Shown here piece after piece: positions 33,130-42,011 of a stretch of DNA of 50,048 bases (position 1 is its first letter; each line of letters opens with the position of its first letter). The stretch covers positions 1 through 50,048 of the forward strand of contig NZ_SSNI01000043.1 of assembly GCF_010015475.1 (NCBI RefSeq). Reading direction: 5' to 3'. The DNA is from Pontibacter pamirensis. Lineage in GTDB: Bacteria; Bacteroidota; Bacteroidia; Cytophagales; Hymenobacteraceae. The position numbers and the translations under genes are program-made. The notes beneath the pieces were generated by a model that saw only the letters and a program-made list of their open reading frames with translations, did no database searches and was not told the DNA's origin.

Positions 33130-34549
33130 GTCTGTGATCTGTGTTAGTGTTCAAACCCTTATCAGTAGCATGCATGGTTTTTGCATGCGTATGTGTCACC
33201 TCTGAAGATGACTTCAAGATAGCCTTCACTTCTGCCATGTTCACCACTGGGAAAAACTTGCAGAACAGCAGGAACAGGGTGAAGAACAAACCGATGGTTC
33301 CTACATAGATTCCCACGTCAATAATAGTCGGAGAGAACATCGCCCATGAAGAAGGCAGGTAATCTCTGTGCAGCGAGGTTACAATAATCACGAATCGCTC
33401 GAACCACATACCGATGTTCACAAAAATGGAGATGATGAAAGTCAGGACAAGGCTTCTTCTGATTCTTCTGAACCAGAAAAGCTGCGGTGTGATTACGTTA
33501 CACGTCATCATGGACCAGTATGCCCACCAGTAAGGACCTGTTGCACGGTTAATAAAGGCGTACTGCTCATACTCCACCCCTGAGTACCAGGCAATAAAGA
33601 ACTCTGTTGTATAAGCGACACCCACAATAGAACCTGTCAGGATAATTACCTTGTTCATCGACTCCACGTGCTCCAGGGTAATGTAATCTTCTAAGTGGAA
33701 CAGCTTGCGCGTGATAATCATCAGGGTCAGTACCATCGCGAATCCGGAGAAAATCGCACCAGCCACGAAGTATGGAGGGAAGATGGTAGTGTGCCAGCCC
33801 GGTATAACTGACGTTGCAAAGTCCATGGATACGATGGTGTGTACTGAAAGTACCAGTGGCGTTGCAAGACCTGCCAGAATCAGAGATACTGTCTCGTAAC
33901 GTGACCAGGCTTTCGCGGAACCCGTCCATCCCATAGACAGCACAGCATAGGCTCTTCTCGCGATTGGCCCTGTAGCACGGTCACGGATGGTAGCAAAGTC
34001 CGGTATAAGACCGATGTACCAGAAAACCAGTGATACAGAGAAGTAAGTTGAAATCGCGAATACGTCCCAGAGAAGCGGTGAGTTAAAGTTTACCCAAAGC
34101 GAACCAAACGTATTTGGAAAAGGGAGCACCCAATACGCCAGCCAGGGACGGCCCATGTGCAGTACCGGGAACATGGCGGCACAGATTACGGCGAAAATCG
34201 TCATCGCCTCTGCTGCGCGGTTAATGGAGGTTCTCCATTTCTGACGGAACAGCAAAAGGATAGCGGAGATAAGCGTACCCGCGTGGCCGATACCTACCCA
34301 CCATACGAAGTTGGTGATATCCCAGGCCCATCCTACAGTTCTATTCAGACCCCATTCACCAATACCGAACCAAAGCGTCCGGTAAACTGAATATATAAAT
34401 ATGGCTAAACCTACCAGAGAAAGAGCAAGGCCAGCGGCCCAACGAGGGTTGGGTCCCGCCTCCACTTGTCTGCAGACATCTTCAGTGATGTCGTGGTATG
34501 TTTTGCCCCCCGTTACTAGAGGCTCTCTTATCGGAGATACATGCTGCAT
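33122..34549 (-). CDS. actC: Alternative complex III subunit ActC (NrfD-like quinol-binding)
   Basis: A 475-residue, roughly ten-TM NrfD/PsrC-family protein, the expected quinol-oxidising membrane subunit beside ActB. ITNFVWWVGIGHAGTLIS near residue 85 is the NrfD-type stretch with a conserved His. HMGRPWLAYWVLPFP and VSMDFATSVIPGWHTTIFPP are further family blocks. A His-rich C-terminus (THTHAKTMHATD, NTDHRHE) is notable. It starts at ATG 34549, 19 bp after actB, and overlaps actD. Confidence 0.94.
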   Translation of the reverse strand: MQHVSPIREPLVTGGKTYHDITEDVCRQVEAGPNPRWAAGLALSLVGLAIFIYSVYRTLWFGIGEWGLNRTVGWAWDITNFVWWVGIGHAGTLISAILLLFRQKWRTSINRAAEAMTIFAVICAAMFPVLHMGRPWLAYWVLPFPNTFGSLWVNFNSPLLWDVFAISTYFSVSLVFWYIGLIPDFATIRDRATGPIARRAYAVLSMGWTGSAKAWSRYETVSLILAGLATPLVLSVHTIVSMDFATSVIPGWHTTIFPPYFVAGAIFSGFAMVLTLMIITRKLFHLEDYITLEHVESMNKVIILTGSIVGVAYTTEFFIAWYSGVEYEQYAFINRATGPYWWAYWSMMTCNVITPQLFWFRRIRRSLVLTFIISIFVNIGMWFERFVIIVTSLHRDYLPSSWAMFSPTIIDVGIYVGTIGLFFTLFLLFCKFFPVVNMAEVKAILKSSSEVTHTHAKTMHATDKGLNTNTDHRHE

Positions 34550-34568
34550 AACGCTCTCGATTTATTTA

Positions 34569-37568
34569 TTAAGCTAAGTTTCTAATTTTAGTCAGGTACG
34601 TTACGTTCGGCTGCGTATTCAGCTCTTCCAGCACGTGGAACGCACGCTCACCCTGCTCACGATAGAGTATCTGCGAGATACGGCTATCAGGATCCTTCAT
34701 ATCACCGAATACAATGGCCTCAGTCGGACAAGACTGTGCACAGGCACTTTGAGTTTCCCCATCACGTGGTCTTCTGTTTTCGCGCTTCGCTTCCAGTTTT
34801 GCAAGCTGCACACGCTGCACACAGAACGAACATTTCTCCATCACACCTCTGGATCTCACCGTAACATCCGGGTTCAACACCATTTTACCGAGGTCGTTGT
34901 TCATCATGTAGTTCTCAGCGGCGAACTTCTCATTGTTAGAGTAGGCGAACCAGTTGAAACGACGCACTTTATAAGGGCAGTTGTTTGCACAGTAACGGGT
35001 TCCTACGCAGCGGTTATATACCATCTGGTTGATACCTTCTGAGCTGTGCATGGTAGCGGCAACAGGGCAAACTGTTTCACACGGCGCGTGGTTACAGTGC
35101 TGGCACATCATTGGCTGGAAGATAACAGAAGGGTTTTCTGCCGGATCTTCCATCGTAGCGTAATCCTTCTCCTCGTGCTCTACTGCACTGTAGTACCTAT
35201 CGATACGCATCCAGTGCATATCACGGCGGTTCAGCACTTCAGCCTTACCTACTACCGGTACGTTATTTTCAATATGGCAGCTTACGCTACAGGCACCGCA
35301 ACCAATACAGGAGTTCAGGTCTACAACCATTCCCCAGTGGTGGTTCTTATACTCGTAGTCATCCCAAAGCGAGATAGTAGCTGGCTTGGCAGGTCCATCG
35401 TGCGTAGCAATCCGGATGTACTGTGTTACCTCTTTCGGGTTTTCCTTATATTGGGCAAGTGTACTTTCCTGCACTACCAGGCGGTCCATAATAGTATGGT
35501 GCGTCTGAAGCTGTGCGATTGGTGACGTTGATCCAGTTTTTTCTATTGTAACCGGCCCTGTATAAAGCACGGTGTTATCTACTACGGTTGCAACAGGATA
35601 AGCATTGGCACCCAGTCCATTCGCAACGGGCATCATGTCTGTTGTGCGTCCATAACCCATCGCGATAGCAACTGTACCTCTTGCCTGTCCTGGCTGCATC
35701 AAAGCCGGCAACTCGAACGTTGCTCCGTTGGCCAGTGTTACTAACAGGACATCGCCTTGTACAATGTCCATTTCCACGGCCATACTGCGTGGCATGGCAA
35801 CATAGTTACCCCAGGTTGCTTTAGAAATCGGATCTCCCATTTCTTGCAGCCACGGGTTGTTAGCGTTTTCACCTACTCCGATACCTACTTGTTCATACAC
35901 CACTGCCTCAATGGCAGCAGGGCTTACCGGCTTCGCAACCGGGTCTGCAGCTACGAAATTGTTGTTCACAGTCAGCATGGTGGTACCATTCTCCAGTACG
36001 CCGTCATGCACCGTCTGCTCCCAAAACTTATCGAAAGCAACCTCTGTTGAGATGCTGTTCCGCCAGTTGAGGCGAAGGTACTCGTAGAAATTGACATTAC
36101 TTCCAAGCCAGTTCAGCAAGCTGTCCTGCATTTGCCGGGTTGTGAAAATAGGGCTGATAGCAGGCTGCGTAATGCTCAGGAATCCTCTTCTTGGCTCATT
36201 GTCGTTCCAGGACTCGAGGTAATGATGGTCTGGCGTAACAAAATCTGCATACCGCGATGTTTCCTCCACTCTGTCAGCAAACGAAACTTTCAGTGGCACT
36301 TTCGCCAGGCCACTTACTACTCTTTCTGACAGCGGATGGTCGTACACCGGATTTGCGTTGTGGAAGAACACAGCACCAACAGTACCGGCATTCATCTCAT
36401 TAATCAGGCGTATCATGTTCGCATCATTACCCTGCTTCGTGTAGAATGGAGCATCGGCATTGATGGTGGTACCTATAGCACCAAGGGCTCTGTTTATCGC
36501 AGCTACCATGGCCTGTGTTCCCGGGTCGTTAGAACCGGACACTACAAGTGCTCTGCCCTGGTGTGCTTTAAGTTCTAACACAACAGCTTTCAATGCCTCT
36601 GCAGCGGCGGCAGGAACCTCAGCTCTGCCACCCTGGCCAGTAATAGCACTGTATAAGGCAGTCACCAGCGCGGCTTCCTCAGAAGGTCTGATAGGCACCC
36701 GAATGTCTGCATTGGCACCAGTCAGCGAGTAATGCGTCTCGAACTGGTAGTGCTTGGACATGTTCGGGTTTTCAGCCGTTACCTTCCTGTTTTGTATATA
36801 TTGCTTTGCAAAAGGAACCGGTGCAATCCATGTTCCAAGAAAGTCAGCATTAATGCCTACTACAACCTGTGCCTGGCTAAAATCATAGCCTGGCACAACG
36901 CCACCATTTGCACTTAGCAAACCATAGGCTGAGTTAGCATCATAGGTTACGTGTTCAAAATTATTGAAACGTGCCCCGAACTCATCGATCAGCTTCTTTG
37001 TGGATGGGCTAATGATTGTTGCAGAGACAAAAGCCACTTTGCCTGTTACATTGTTAAGGGCAGTTCTAATCTCTCTATCAACCTGCTCCCACTCTGCCTC
37101 CTCGTTTTTAATAAGGGGATATCTTAACCTGTTATGATCATACACCCCAAGTACAGATGCCTGGGCAGCCGGGCTTGTACCTAACGGAGTAAGCGTTGAC
37201 ATAGGGTTTGGCTCAATTTTTATTGGCCTGCCTTCGCGGGTTTTTACCAGTATGCTGTTATAGTTACCACTCTGGTAAAAGGTAGAAGCATACCAGTTAG
37301 CTACACCTGGCTCTACATCTACAGGCTTGTTCAGGTAAGGGATTGCTTTTCTTACGGGTGCTTCACAGGAAGCAAGCGATACAGCAGCTACACTGAAACC
37401 CATCAGCTTCAGGAAGTCTCTTCTCTTTGTCTTGCCGTTCAAAGAGCCTTCAGCACTGGTTTCCTTAACAGGCAGGAATTCTGGAAACTCGTTATGAGCA
37501 TGCTTAGCGAATTCCGGAGTATTATCTAACTCCTCAATTCCTCTCCAGTATTTTTTTCTGTCTTGCAT
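34569..37568 (-). CDS. actB: Alternative complex III subunit ActB (molybdopterin-fold/Fe-S protein)
   Basis: A 999-residue periplasmic subunit fusing a molybdopterin-oxidoreductase-like region (about 90-700; in this family it carries no molybdenum cofactor) with a ferredoxin-like part (about 745-975). The N-terminus has a Tat signal KTKRRDFLKLMGFSVAA, followed by a possible lipobox ASC. Cys clusters: CIGCGACSVSC, CQHCNHAPCETVCP, CVGTRYCANNCP, and CSFCVQR with CAQSCP, consistent with three 4Fe-4S and one 3Fe-4S centres. It relays electrons from quinol at ActC to the ActA hemes. The conserved Tat motif in a fused subunit is normal for this complex. Confidence 0.95.
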   Translation of the reverse strand: MQDRKKYWRGIEELDNTPEFAKHAHNEFPEFLPVKETSAEGSLNGKTKRRDFLKLMGFSVAAVSLASCEAPVRKAIPYLNKPVDVEPGVANWYASTFYQSGNYNSILVKTREGRPIKIEPNPMSTLTPLGTSPAAQASVLGVYDHNRLRYPLIKNEEAEWEQVDREIRTALNNVTGKVAFVSATIISPSTKKLIDEFGARFNNFEHVTYDANSAYGLLSANGGVVPGYDFSQAQVVVGINADFLGTWIAPVPFAKQYIQNRKVTAENPNMSKHYQFETHYSLTGANADIRVPIRPSEEAALVTALYSAITGQGGRAEVPAAAAEALKAVVLELKAHQGRALVVSGSNDPGTQAMVAAINRALGAIGTTINADAPFYTKQGNDANMIRLINEMNAGTVGAVFFHNANPVYDHPLSERVVSGLAKVPLKVSFADRVEETSRYADFVTPDHHYLESWNDNEPRRGFLSITQPAISPIFTTRQMQDSLLNWLGSNVNFYEYLRLNWRNSISTEVAFDKFWEQTVHDGVLENGTTMLTVNNNFVAADPVAKPVSPAAIEAVVYEQVGIGVGENANNPWLQEMGDPISKATWGNYVAMPRSMAVEMDIVQGDVLLVTLANGATFELPALMQPGQARGTVAIAMGYGRTTDMMPVANGLGANAYPVATVVDNTVLYTGPVTIEKTGSTSPIAQLQTHHTIMDRLVVQESTLAQYKENPKEVTQYIRIATHDGPAKPATISLWDDYEYKNHHWGMVVDLNSCIGCGACSVSCHIENNVPVVGKAEVLNRRDMHWMRIDRYYSAVEHEEKDYATMEDPAENPSVIFQPMMCQHCNHAPCETVCPVAATMHSSEGINQMVYNRCVGTRYCANNCPYKVRRFNWFAYSNNEKFAAENYMMNNDLGKMVLNPDVTVRSRGVMEKCSFCVQRVQLAKLEAKRENRRPRDGETQSACAQSCPTEAIVFGDMKDPDSRISQILYREQGERAFHVLEELNTQPNVTYLTKIRNLA

Positions 37569-37610
37569 ATTATATTTAGAAAACTCGAATCTGTATTGAA
37601 ATAGGATATA

Positions 37611-38945
37611 TTAATAGTGACACTTTGAGCACTCTGTACCACCATTGGATGATACCGTGAAAGCACCTTTAGACGTGGCTTCGTGCAGTTCTACCAGTCT
37701 ATCGTAGTAGCCGTTACCTTCTGTGTTAAGCGGGGTTTCGCGGTGGCAATTAATACACCAGCCCATGGTTAGTGGAGAATACTGGTAAACTACATCCATC
37801 TCCTGGATTGGGCCGTGACATGTCTGGCATTCTACACCGCCAACCTGCGTGTGCTGCGAGTGGTTAAAGTAAGACAGGTCAGGCAGGTTATGGATACGCA
37901 CCCACTCAATTGGCCTATTGCGTTCTAATGCGGTGTATATCTTCTGAATCTCCGGAGACTCTGTTTTGATTTGGCTGTGGCAGTTCATACAGATATTGGC
38001 AGAAGGAATACTGGCACTTTTGCTTTTATAAACAGTTGTGTGGCAGTAGTTACAGTCAATCTGGTGCTCGCCGGCATGCAGCTTGTGTGAGAAAGCAATC
38101 GGCTGACGCGGCTGGTACCCTTGCTGTATACCAACACCCATTGCTGTATCCAGCGTCAGGTCAAGAAGCACTACTACAAAAATGAGCACCACCAGGGTGC
38201 GAACAGCCTTGGATTTATAAATCTTGGAAAAGTCAAAACGCTGGTTAACTACCTCATTGTCGTACTCGTTCAATTTACGGTTAGCGTTCAGGTAGTTCTT
38301 AAGGAGTGAGGTAATCAACAGTAATGTTACCACCAACACAATCAGCACAACAATCAGCACCACCAGGATAATATCCAGGTAACCGCCTACCGCACCAATA
38401 GCATCAGTGCCTATGTTTTCACCTGGCGCAGCTGCATCCCCGTCGACTGTAGTCGGCACCGCGGCAACCTCTGCCTCGGCAGAAGCGATATAAGTAAGGA
38501 TAGCCGTAACTTCTTCGTCTGTGAAATTGAACGAAGGCATTGCCTGCTTGTTGTACGCATTGTACACCTCAATTGCCTCAGGGTCACCTGCCTGTATTAG
38601 CGCCTGCGAATTCTTAATCCAGCGAATCAACCAGTCATGGCTTCTTCGCTCGTTTATACCTGCTAGGCCTGGACCAACGATCACATCAGATCCGGCAGAG
38701 TGACAAACGGCACAATTGTTTTTAAACAAGGCATCTCCTGCTGTTACAATGGCTGGATCGTCAATAGGCAGTCCGCTTGTATTTGCGGCCGCTACAGCTC
38801 CTTCTGTCGCTCCCGGCACTACTCCTTTTTGTGAAACTTCTGCCTGCTCGCTTTCACCTTGGGCATAGGCACCAAAGGAAACAACCAAAGCGATCAGGAA
38901 GGCGAGGAAAACTTTGATTTTTGTTTTAACTATACAGCTAATCAT
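37611..38945 (-). CDS. actA: Alternative complex III subunit ActA, multiheme cytochrome c
   Basis: 444 residues from ATG 38945 (a TTG at 38951 adds two). A signal peptide is followed by a monoheme cytochrome c domain (CAVCH near residue 78, axial Met in AMPSFNF), a linker, and two TM segments (about 188-212 and 245-265). A C-terminal pentaheme part has CNYCH, CMNCH, CQTCH, CINCH and CSKCH. That totals six CxxCH sites, one more than the pentaheme ActA core. The pentaheme wire takes electrons from ActB; the fused monoheme domain may hand them to the oxidase. It is the first gene of the act-cox operon, about 45 nt after the predicted start. Confidence 0.93.
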   Translation of the reverse strand: MISCIVKTKIKVFLAFLIALVVSFGAYAQGESEQAEVSQKGVVPGATEGAVAAANTSGLPIDDPAIVTAGDALFKNNCAVCHSAGSDVIVGPGLAGINERRSHDWLIRWIKNSQALIQAGDPEAIEVYNAYNKQAMPSFNFTDEEVTAILTYIASAEAEVAAVPTTVDGDAAAPGENIGTDAIGAVGGYLDIILVVLIVVLIVLVVTLLLITSLLKNYLNANRKLNEYDNEVVNQRFDFSKIYKSKAVRTLVVLIFVVVLLDLTLDTAMGVGIQQGYQPRQPIAFSHKLHAGEHQIDCNYCHTTVYKSKSASIPSANICMNCHSQIKTESPEIQKIYTALERNRPIEWVRIHNLPDLSYFNHSQHTQVGGVECQTCHGPIQEMDVVYQYSPLTMGWCINCHRETPLNTEGNGYYDRLVELHEATSKGAFTVSSNGGTECSKCHY

Positions 38946-38998
38946 AGCCAAGATCTCTTGAGTGAGTGTTTAGTTGTGGTAAAAATGCTTAACGGCCA

Positions 38999-39029
38999 CA
39001 AATCTACTATGCGAATTCCATTAATCAAA
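38999..39029 (-). promoter_or_regulatory. Promoter of the act-cox operon
   Basis: The minus strand has TTTG (39029-39026), a 19-nt spacer and TAGATTTG (39006-38999), a complete match to the Bacteroidota primary-sigma consensus. Transcription would begin near 38992. No other equally good promoter was noticed in the 24 kb downstream. Confidence 0.75.
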
Positions 39030-39435
39030 CAGAATAAGTTTATTATTTGGCCTTAGGAGAACTGATGCTTCTGCTCATACCTTGTGTTCAATATAATGCC
39101 CTTGCTGATGTTATTACAGGCTTTTTATTTAGAACTATTATAAATAGAGCGATACAATAAACTCCTCCCTTTGTATAATTTTTTTCATATTTTTTATACT
39201 CATTATCTTAACAAGCTGATGCTGCACTTGTTTTGGATAATTGCGAAATATCAGTACAATTCCATACTATATATAAGTTATTGAACACACGTGCCTTAGA
39301 CTTCCCACACCACCTGTCTGCATTCTTGATGACACCTTATATATAGGAGGCAACAGAACTGCTTCTCATTCCCTCAATTTACTTCCTGTTCAGGTAGTTA
39401 TGCCTGGGTTGTTAGCATAAATTACAGGCAATAAC
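39030..39435. other. Divergent intergenic region, no gene seen
   Basis: About 400 bp of A/T-rich sequence between the act-cox and rpsF promoters. I found no coding sequence, hairpin terminator or clear operator palindrome. TATAGGAGGCAACAG near 39343 resembles a ribosome binding site but is not followed by an ATG. Control elements for the respiratory operon may lie here. Confidence 0.4.
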
Positions 39436-39466
39436 TTGCTTTGAAGAGATTTAACTCCTACCTTTG
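39436..39466 (+). promoter_or_regulatory. Promoter of rpsF-rpsR-rplI
   Basis: TTG (39436-39438), a 20-nt spacer and TACCTTTG (39459-39466). The start would be near 39473, 25 nt before the rpsF ATG. It falls inside the longer TTG-initiated frame (39441), which rules that start out. Confidence 0.8.
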
Positions 39467-39497
39467 CAGGCTAAAATCAAAAATCATAATCGAACCG

Positions 39498-39866
39498 ATG
39501 GAATTGAAAAATTACGAAACGGTCTTCATCCTGACGCCTCTATTGAACGATGCGCAGATGCAAGAAACGGTCGAGAAGTTCAGACAGGTGCTTAAGGAAA
39601 ATGGCGCCGACATTATTCACGAAGAGAACTGGGGTCTTCGTAAGCTTGCTTACCCAATCCAGAAGAAATCTACAGGTTTCTACCACCTCGTTGAATTTAA
39701 GGCACCCGGCACTGTGGTGGATGTCCTTGAGCTGGCTTATCGCCGTGATGAAAAAGTTGTTCGTTTCTTAACTACTGCCCTTGATAAGCACGCTGTGACT
39801 TACAATGAGCGCAGAAGAAACGGTGAATTCAAAACTCAGGCTAAAAAAGAGGAGGTTAAAGCATAA
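39498..39866 (+). CDS. rpsF: 30S ribosomal protein bS6
   Basis: 122 residues from ATG 39498. The frame is open from 39441, but the promoter core lies inside that extension and homologues begin near MELKNYETVFIL. A ferredoxin-like RNA-binding fold with NWGLRKLAYPIQKKSTGFYHLVEF in two conserved blocks (GLRKLAYPI, GFYHLVEF). A lysine-rich tail ends TQAKKEEVKA. bS6 pairs with bS18 on the platform of the small subunit. Its stop codon overlaps the rpsR start (TAATG). Confidence 0.96.
   Translation: MELKNYETVFILTPLLNDAQMQETVEKFRQVLKENGADIIHEENWGLRKLAYPIQKKSTGFYHLVEFKAPGTVVDVLELAYRRDEKVVRFLTTALDKHAVTYNERRRNGEFKTQAKKEEVKA
39850..39855 (+). promoter_or_regulatory. Shine-Dalgarno sequence before rpsR
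   Basis: AGGAGG, 10 nt before the rpsR ATG (39866) and inside the rpsF coding sequence. This is notable because most genes in this window have no such site. Confidence 0.6.
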
Positions 39867-40117
39867 TGAGCTTAGTTAACGAAAGAGTAAACAAACCAGA
39901 GAATCGTCAGAAATACTGCCGTTTCAAGAAAAGCGGTATCAAGTATATCGACTACAAGGATGGCAACTTCCTGCTGAAGTTTGTGAACGAGCAGGGTAAG
40001 ATTCTTCCTAGAAGACTTACAGGTACAAGCCTGAAGTTCCAGCGCAAAGTATCTCAGGCTGTTGCCAGAGCAAGACACCTTGCGATTTTGCCTTATGTTG
40101 GAGATTCTTTAAAATAA
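39866..40117 (+). CDS. rpsR: 30S ribosomal protein bS18
   Basis: 83 residues, normal length. The conserved core is YCRFKKSGIKYIDYKD, then GKILPRRLTGTSLKFQRKV and ARARHLAILPY. It binds 16S rRNA with bS6 and lies next to the 3' end (anti-Shine-Dalgarno) of 16S. In Flavobacterium ribosomes, bS18, bS6 and bS21 are known to hide the anti-Shine-Dalgarno. The gene carries an AGGAGG upstream and overlaps rpsF by one base. Confidence 0.97.
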   Translation: MSLVNERVNKPENRQKYCRFKKSGIKYIDYKDGNFLLKFVNEQGKILPRRLTGTSLKFQRKVSQAVARARHLAILPYVGDSLK

Positions 40118-40123
40118 GGAGGG
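40116..40123 (+). promoter_or_regulatory. Shine-Dalgarno sequence before rplI
   Basis: AAGGAGGG overlaps the rpsR stop codon and ends 6 nt before the rplI ATG, close to ideal spacing. It is the best Shine-Dalgarno match among the complete genes of the window. Confidence 0.65.
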
Positions 40124-40129
40124 AACAAG

Positions 40130-40573
40130 ATGGAAGTAATACTTAAAGACGACGTAAAAAACCTAGGTTACAAGAACGACACCGTAACTGTAAAGCCAGG
40201 TTATGGCCGTAACTACCTTATCCCGCAAGGACTGGCAGTTATCGCTGATAAATCAAACAAGAAAGTTGTAGCGGAAAACATCCGTCAGGCTGCCCACAAA
40301 GCTGATAAAATCAAGAATGATGCACAGGAAATTGCGAACAGCATCGGTGACACCACGCTTGAGATTCCAGCTAAAGTAGGTGAGACTGGCAGAATCTTTG
40401 GTTCAGTTACAACACTTCAGATCTCTGATGCTTTAAAAGCAAAAGGAATAGAGGTAGACCGTAAGCGTATTTCTTTCGACCAGGATGTGAAAACAGCCGG
40501 CGAATTTACTGCTACTATCAACCTGCACAAAGAAGTGAAGCACCAGGTTAAATTTAACGTGGTTGCTGAATAA
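40130..40573 (+). CDS. rplI: 50S ribosomal protein bL9
   Basis: 147 residues: an N-terminal globular domain with the signature LGYKNDTVTVKPGYGRNYLIP (cut as VKPGYGRNYLIP at residues 22-33), a long connecting helix, and a C-terminal domain with GRIFGSVTTLQISDALK. It sits at the base of the L1 stalk and helps reading-frame maintenance. Last gene of the operon, 12 bp after rpsR, followed by a strong terminator. Confidence 0.97.
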   Translation: MEVILKDDVKNLGYKNDTVTVKPGYGRNYLIPQGLAVIADKSNKKVVAENIRQAAHKADKIKNDAQEIANSIGDTTLEIPAKVGETGRIFGSVTTLQISDALKAKGIEVDRKRISFDQDVKTAGEFTATINLHKEVKHQVKFNVVAE

Positions 40574-40593
40574 GCGTCACAACCTGATCATTT

Positions 40594-40632
40594 AAAAGCG
40601 TCCTGCCACACAAAGGCAGGACGCTTTTTTTT
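40594..40632 (+). terminator. Terminator of the rpsF-rpsR-rplI operon
   Basis: A 14-bp perfect stem (aaaagcgtcctgcc at 40594-40607 with ggcaggacgctttt at 40615-40628) with a 7-nt loop and a run of eight T. Confidence 0.92.
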
Positions 40633-40957
40633 ATGCCCTATACTGAGAACTTAATGCTGCTTTCCCGGGTCCAACCACCCCTACCCCTCCTTGTTTAAGG
40701 CGGGGAGTCTGCTATCGCTGCTTTATAGTATACTATTGTATCGGTGCGTTCACTGGTTGGAGTAGCTAAATTACTAATTGAGCTATTCCTTTTGTTAATA
40801 AATTAAGGAACTGCAGTAGCAATTAAGCTATGGCTAAGGAAGCAGTAACACAGAACTTCCCTCCTTGGACAAGGGTGGTTTGAATCTGTAAAACAGAAAG
40901 CACTTCATACCTTCGTATAAAAAAAGACTCTACTTCACCTACAAAGCAAATAAAACG
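40633..40957. other. Intergenic region with degraded REP-like repeats, no gene seen
   Basis: I find no ORF of note. aaccaccc (about 40665) with following C/T-rich sequence and gggtggtt near 40873 are inverted relatives, looking like decayed dispersed repeats. TACCTTCG at 40908-40915 is a one-mismatch -7 element that may serve the GSCFA gene 43 bp downstream, but no good -33 was found. Confidence 0.35.
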
Positions 40958-41935
40958 ATGTTCCGGACAGAAATAAAGGTAGCTCCTACCGATCTACAGC
41001 TTACCCTTCAGGACAAGGTACTGACGATTGGCTCCTGCTTTGCAGAAGTAATTGGTAGTAAGCTAAAGCAAAACAAAGTGGACGTGCTGGTAAATCCGTT
41101 TGGGACGATCTTCAATCCGCTGTCGGTTTGCCTGCTGTTACAGACTGCCTCCGGTCAGCATTATGAGTTTGAGCAGCACCTGGTAGAGCAGAACGGCATC
41201 TGGCACGCATACGACCTCCACTCCTCCCTTTCCTCCCCTGACAAAGACAAATTACTGCAACAGATTGAGGAAAGCCTGCAGCGCACCAGGCAACAACTGC
41301 AGGAGGCGACGCTCCTCATTATTACCTTAGGCACTGCAGTGGCTTATAGGCTGCACGATGGAGGGAAAGTAGTTGCAAATTGCCATAAACTGCCAGCAAA
41401 GAATTTTGAGCGTGTGCTGCTTACAACTGAAGAAATGCTGCAGGAATTTGAGCAGACACTACCATTGCTCAGTCAAATAAACCCAAATCTGAAGGTCTTG
41501 CTAACAGTGAGCCCGGTAAGGCACATCAAGGAAACACTCACTATAAATAGCGTGAGCAAGTCTGCGCTGCGGGTGTTGTGCCACCAGCTGGAGGTGGCAC
41601 ATGCTAACGTGCAGTATTTCCCGGCCTTCGAAATGATGATGGACGACCTGCGGGATTACCGTTTCTATAAGCCGGATATGCTGCACCCCTCCGAAGTAGC
41701 CGAGGACTATATTTGGCAGAAATTTGTAGCGGCTTATTATGACAACAGCTTCCAAGATTTTCTGGATGCGTGGCAGAAAATACAGCGGGCGGTAGCGCAC
41801 AGGCCATTCCATCCGCAGTCGGAGGCGCACCAGGCTTTCCTGCGCAACTCCTTGCAGAAGCTGTCAGAACTGACCGGCAAGTATGGTATTGAGACATCGG
41901 CAGAAGAGAAGGCACTCCGTAGCCAGTTGCTCTAG
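40958..41935 (+). CDS. GSCFA-domain protein
   Basis: A 325-residue protein of the GSCFA family, named for the motif seen here as LTIGSCFAEVIGSKL (about residues 22-36), followed by NPFGTIFNPLSV. The fold is thought to be a GDSL/SGNH-like hydrolase: the Ser of GSCF, the block LLIITLGTAVAYR, VLLTVSPVRHIKETL, and a C-terminal DMLHPSEVAEDYIW with Asp and His in the position of the SGNH catalytic pair. No signal peptide, so presumably cytosolic. The substrate is unknown. Often annotated only by domain; no neighbour here clarifies it. Start ATG 40958. Confidence 0.88.
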   Translation: MFRTEIKVAPTDLQLTLQDKVLTIGSCFAEVIGSKLKQNKVDVLVNPFGTIFNPLSVCLLLQTASGQHYEFEQHLVEQNGIWHAYDLHSSLSSPDKDKLLQQIEESLQRTRQQLQEATLLIITLGTAVAYRLHDGGKVVANCHKLPAKNFERVLLTTEEMLQEFEQTLPLLSQINPNLKVLLTVSPVRHIKETLTINSVSKSALRVLCHQLEVAHANVQYFPAFEMMMDDLRDYRFYKPDMLHPSEVAEDYIWQKFVAAYYDNSFQDFLDAWQKIQRAVAHRPFHPQSEAHQAFLRNSLQKLSELTGKYGIETSAEEKALRSQLL

Positions 41936-42011
41936 TATACCCAGCGTCATATGCGCAAAACTAAGGCTTATTACAGGCAGTATACAGGATAATGACCTAA
42001 TCCTAAAGCCA

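Noticed and set aside
33567..33929. A 120-codon frame on the same strand inside actC
   Set aside because: Alternative frame of actC without hydrophobic or domain structure.
39441..39497. Longer rpsF from TTG 39441
   Set aside because: The predicted promoter -7 element (39459-39466) lies inside the extension and bS6 homologues start near 39498.
41883..42011. Upstream extension of the small secreted protein gene
   Set aside because: It overlaps the GSCFA gene and hides the signal peptide that starts at 42012.
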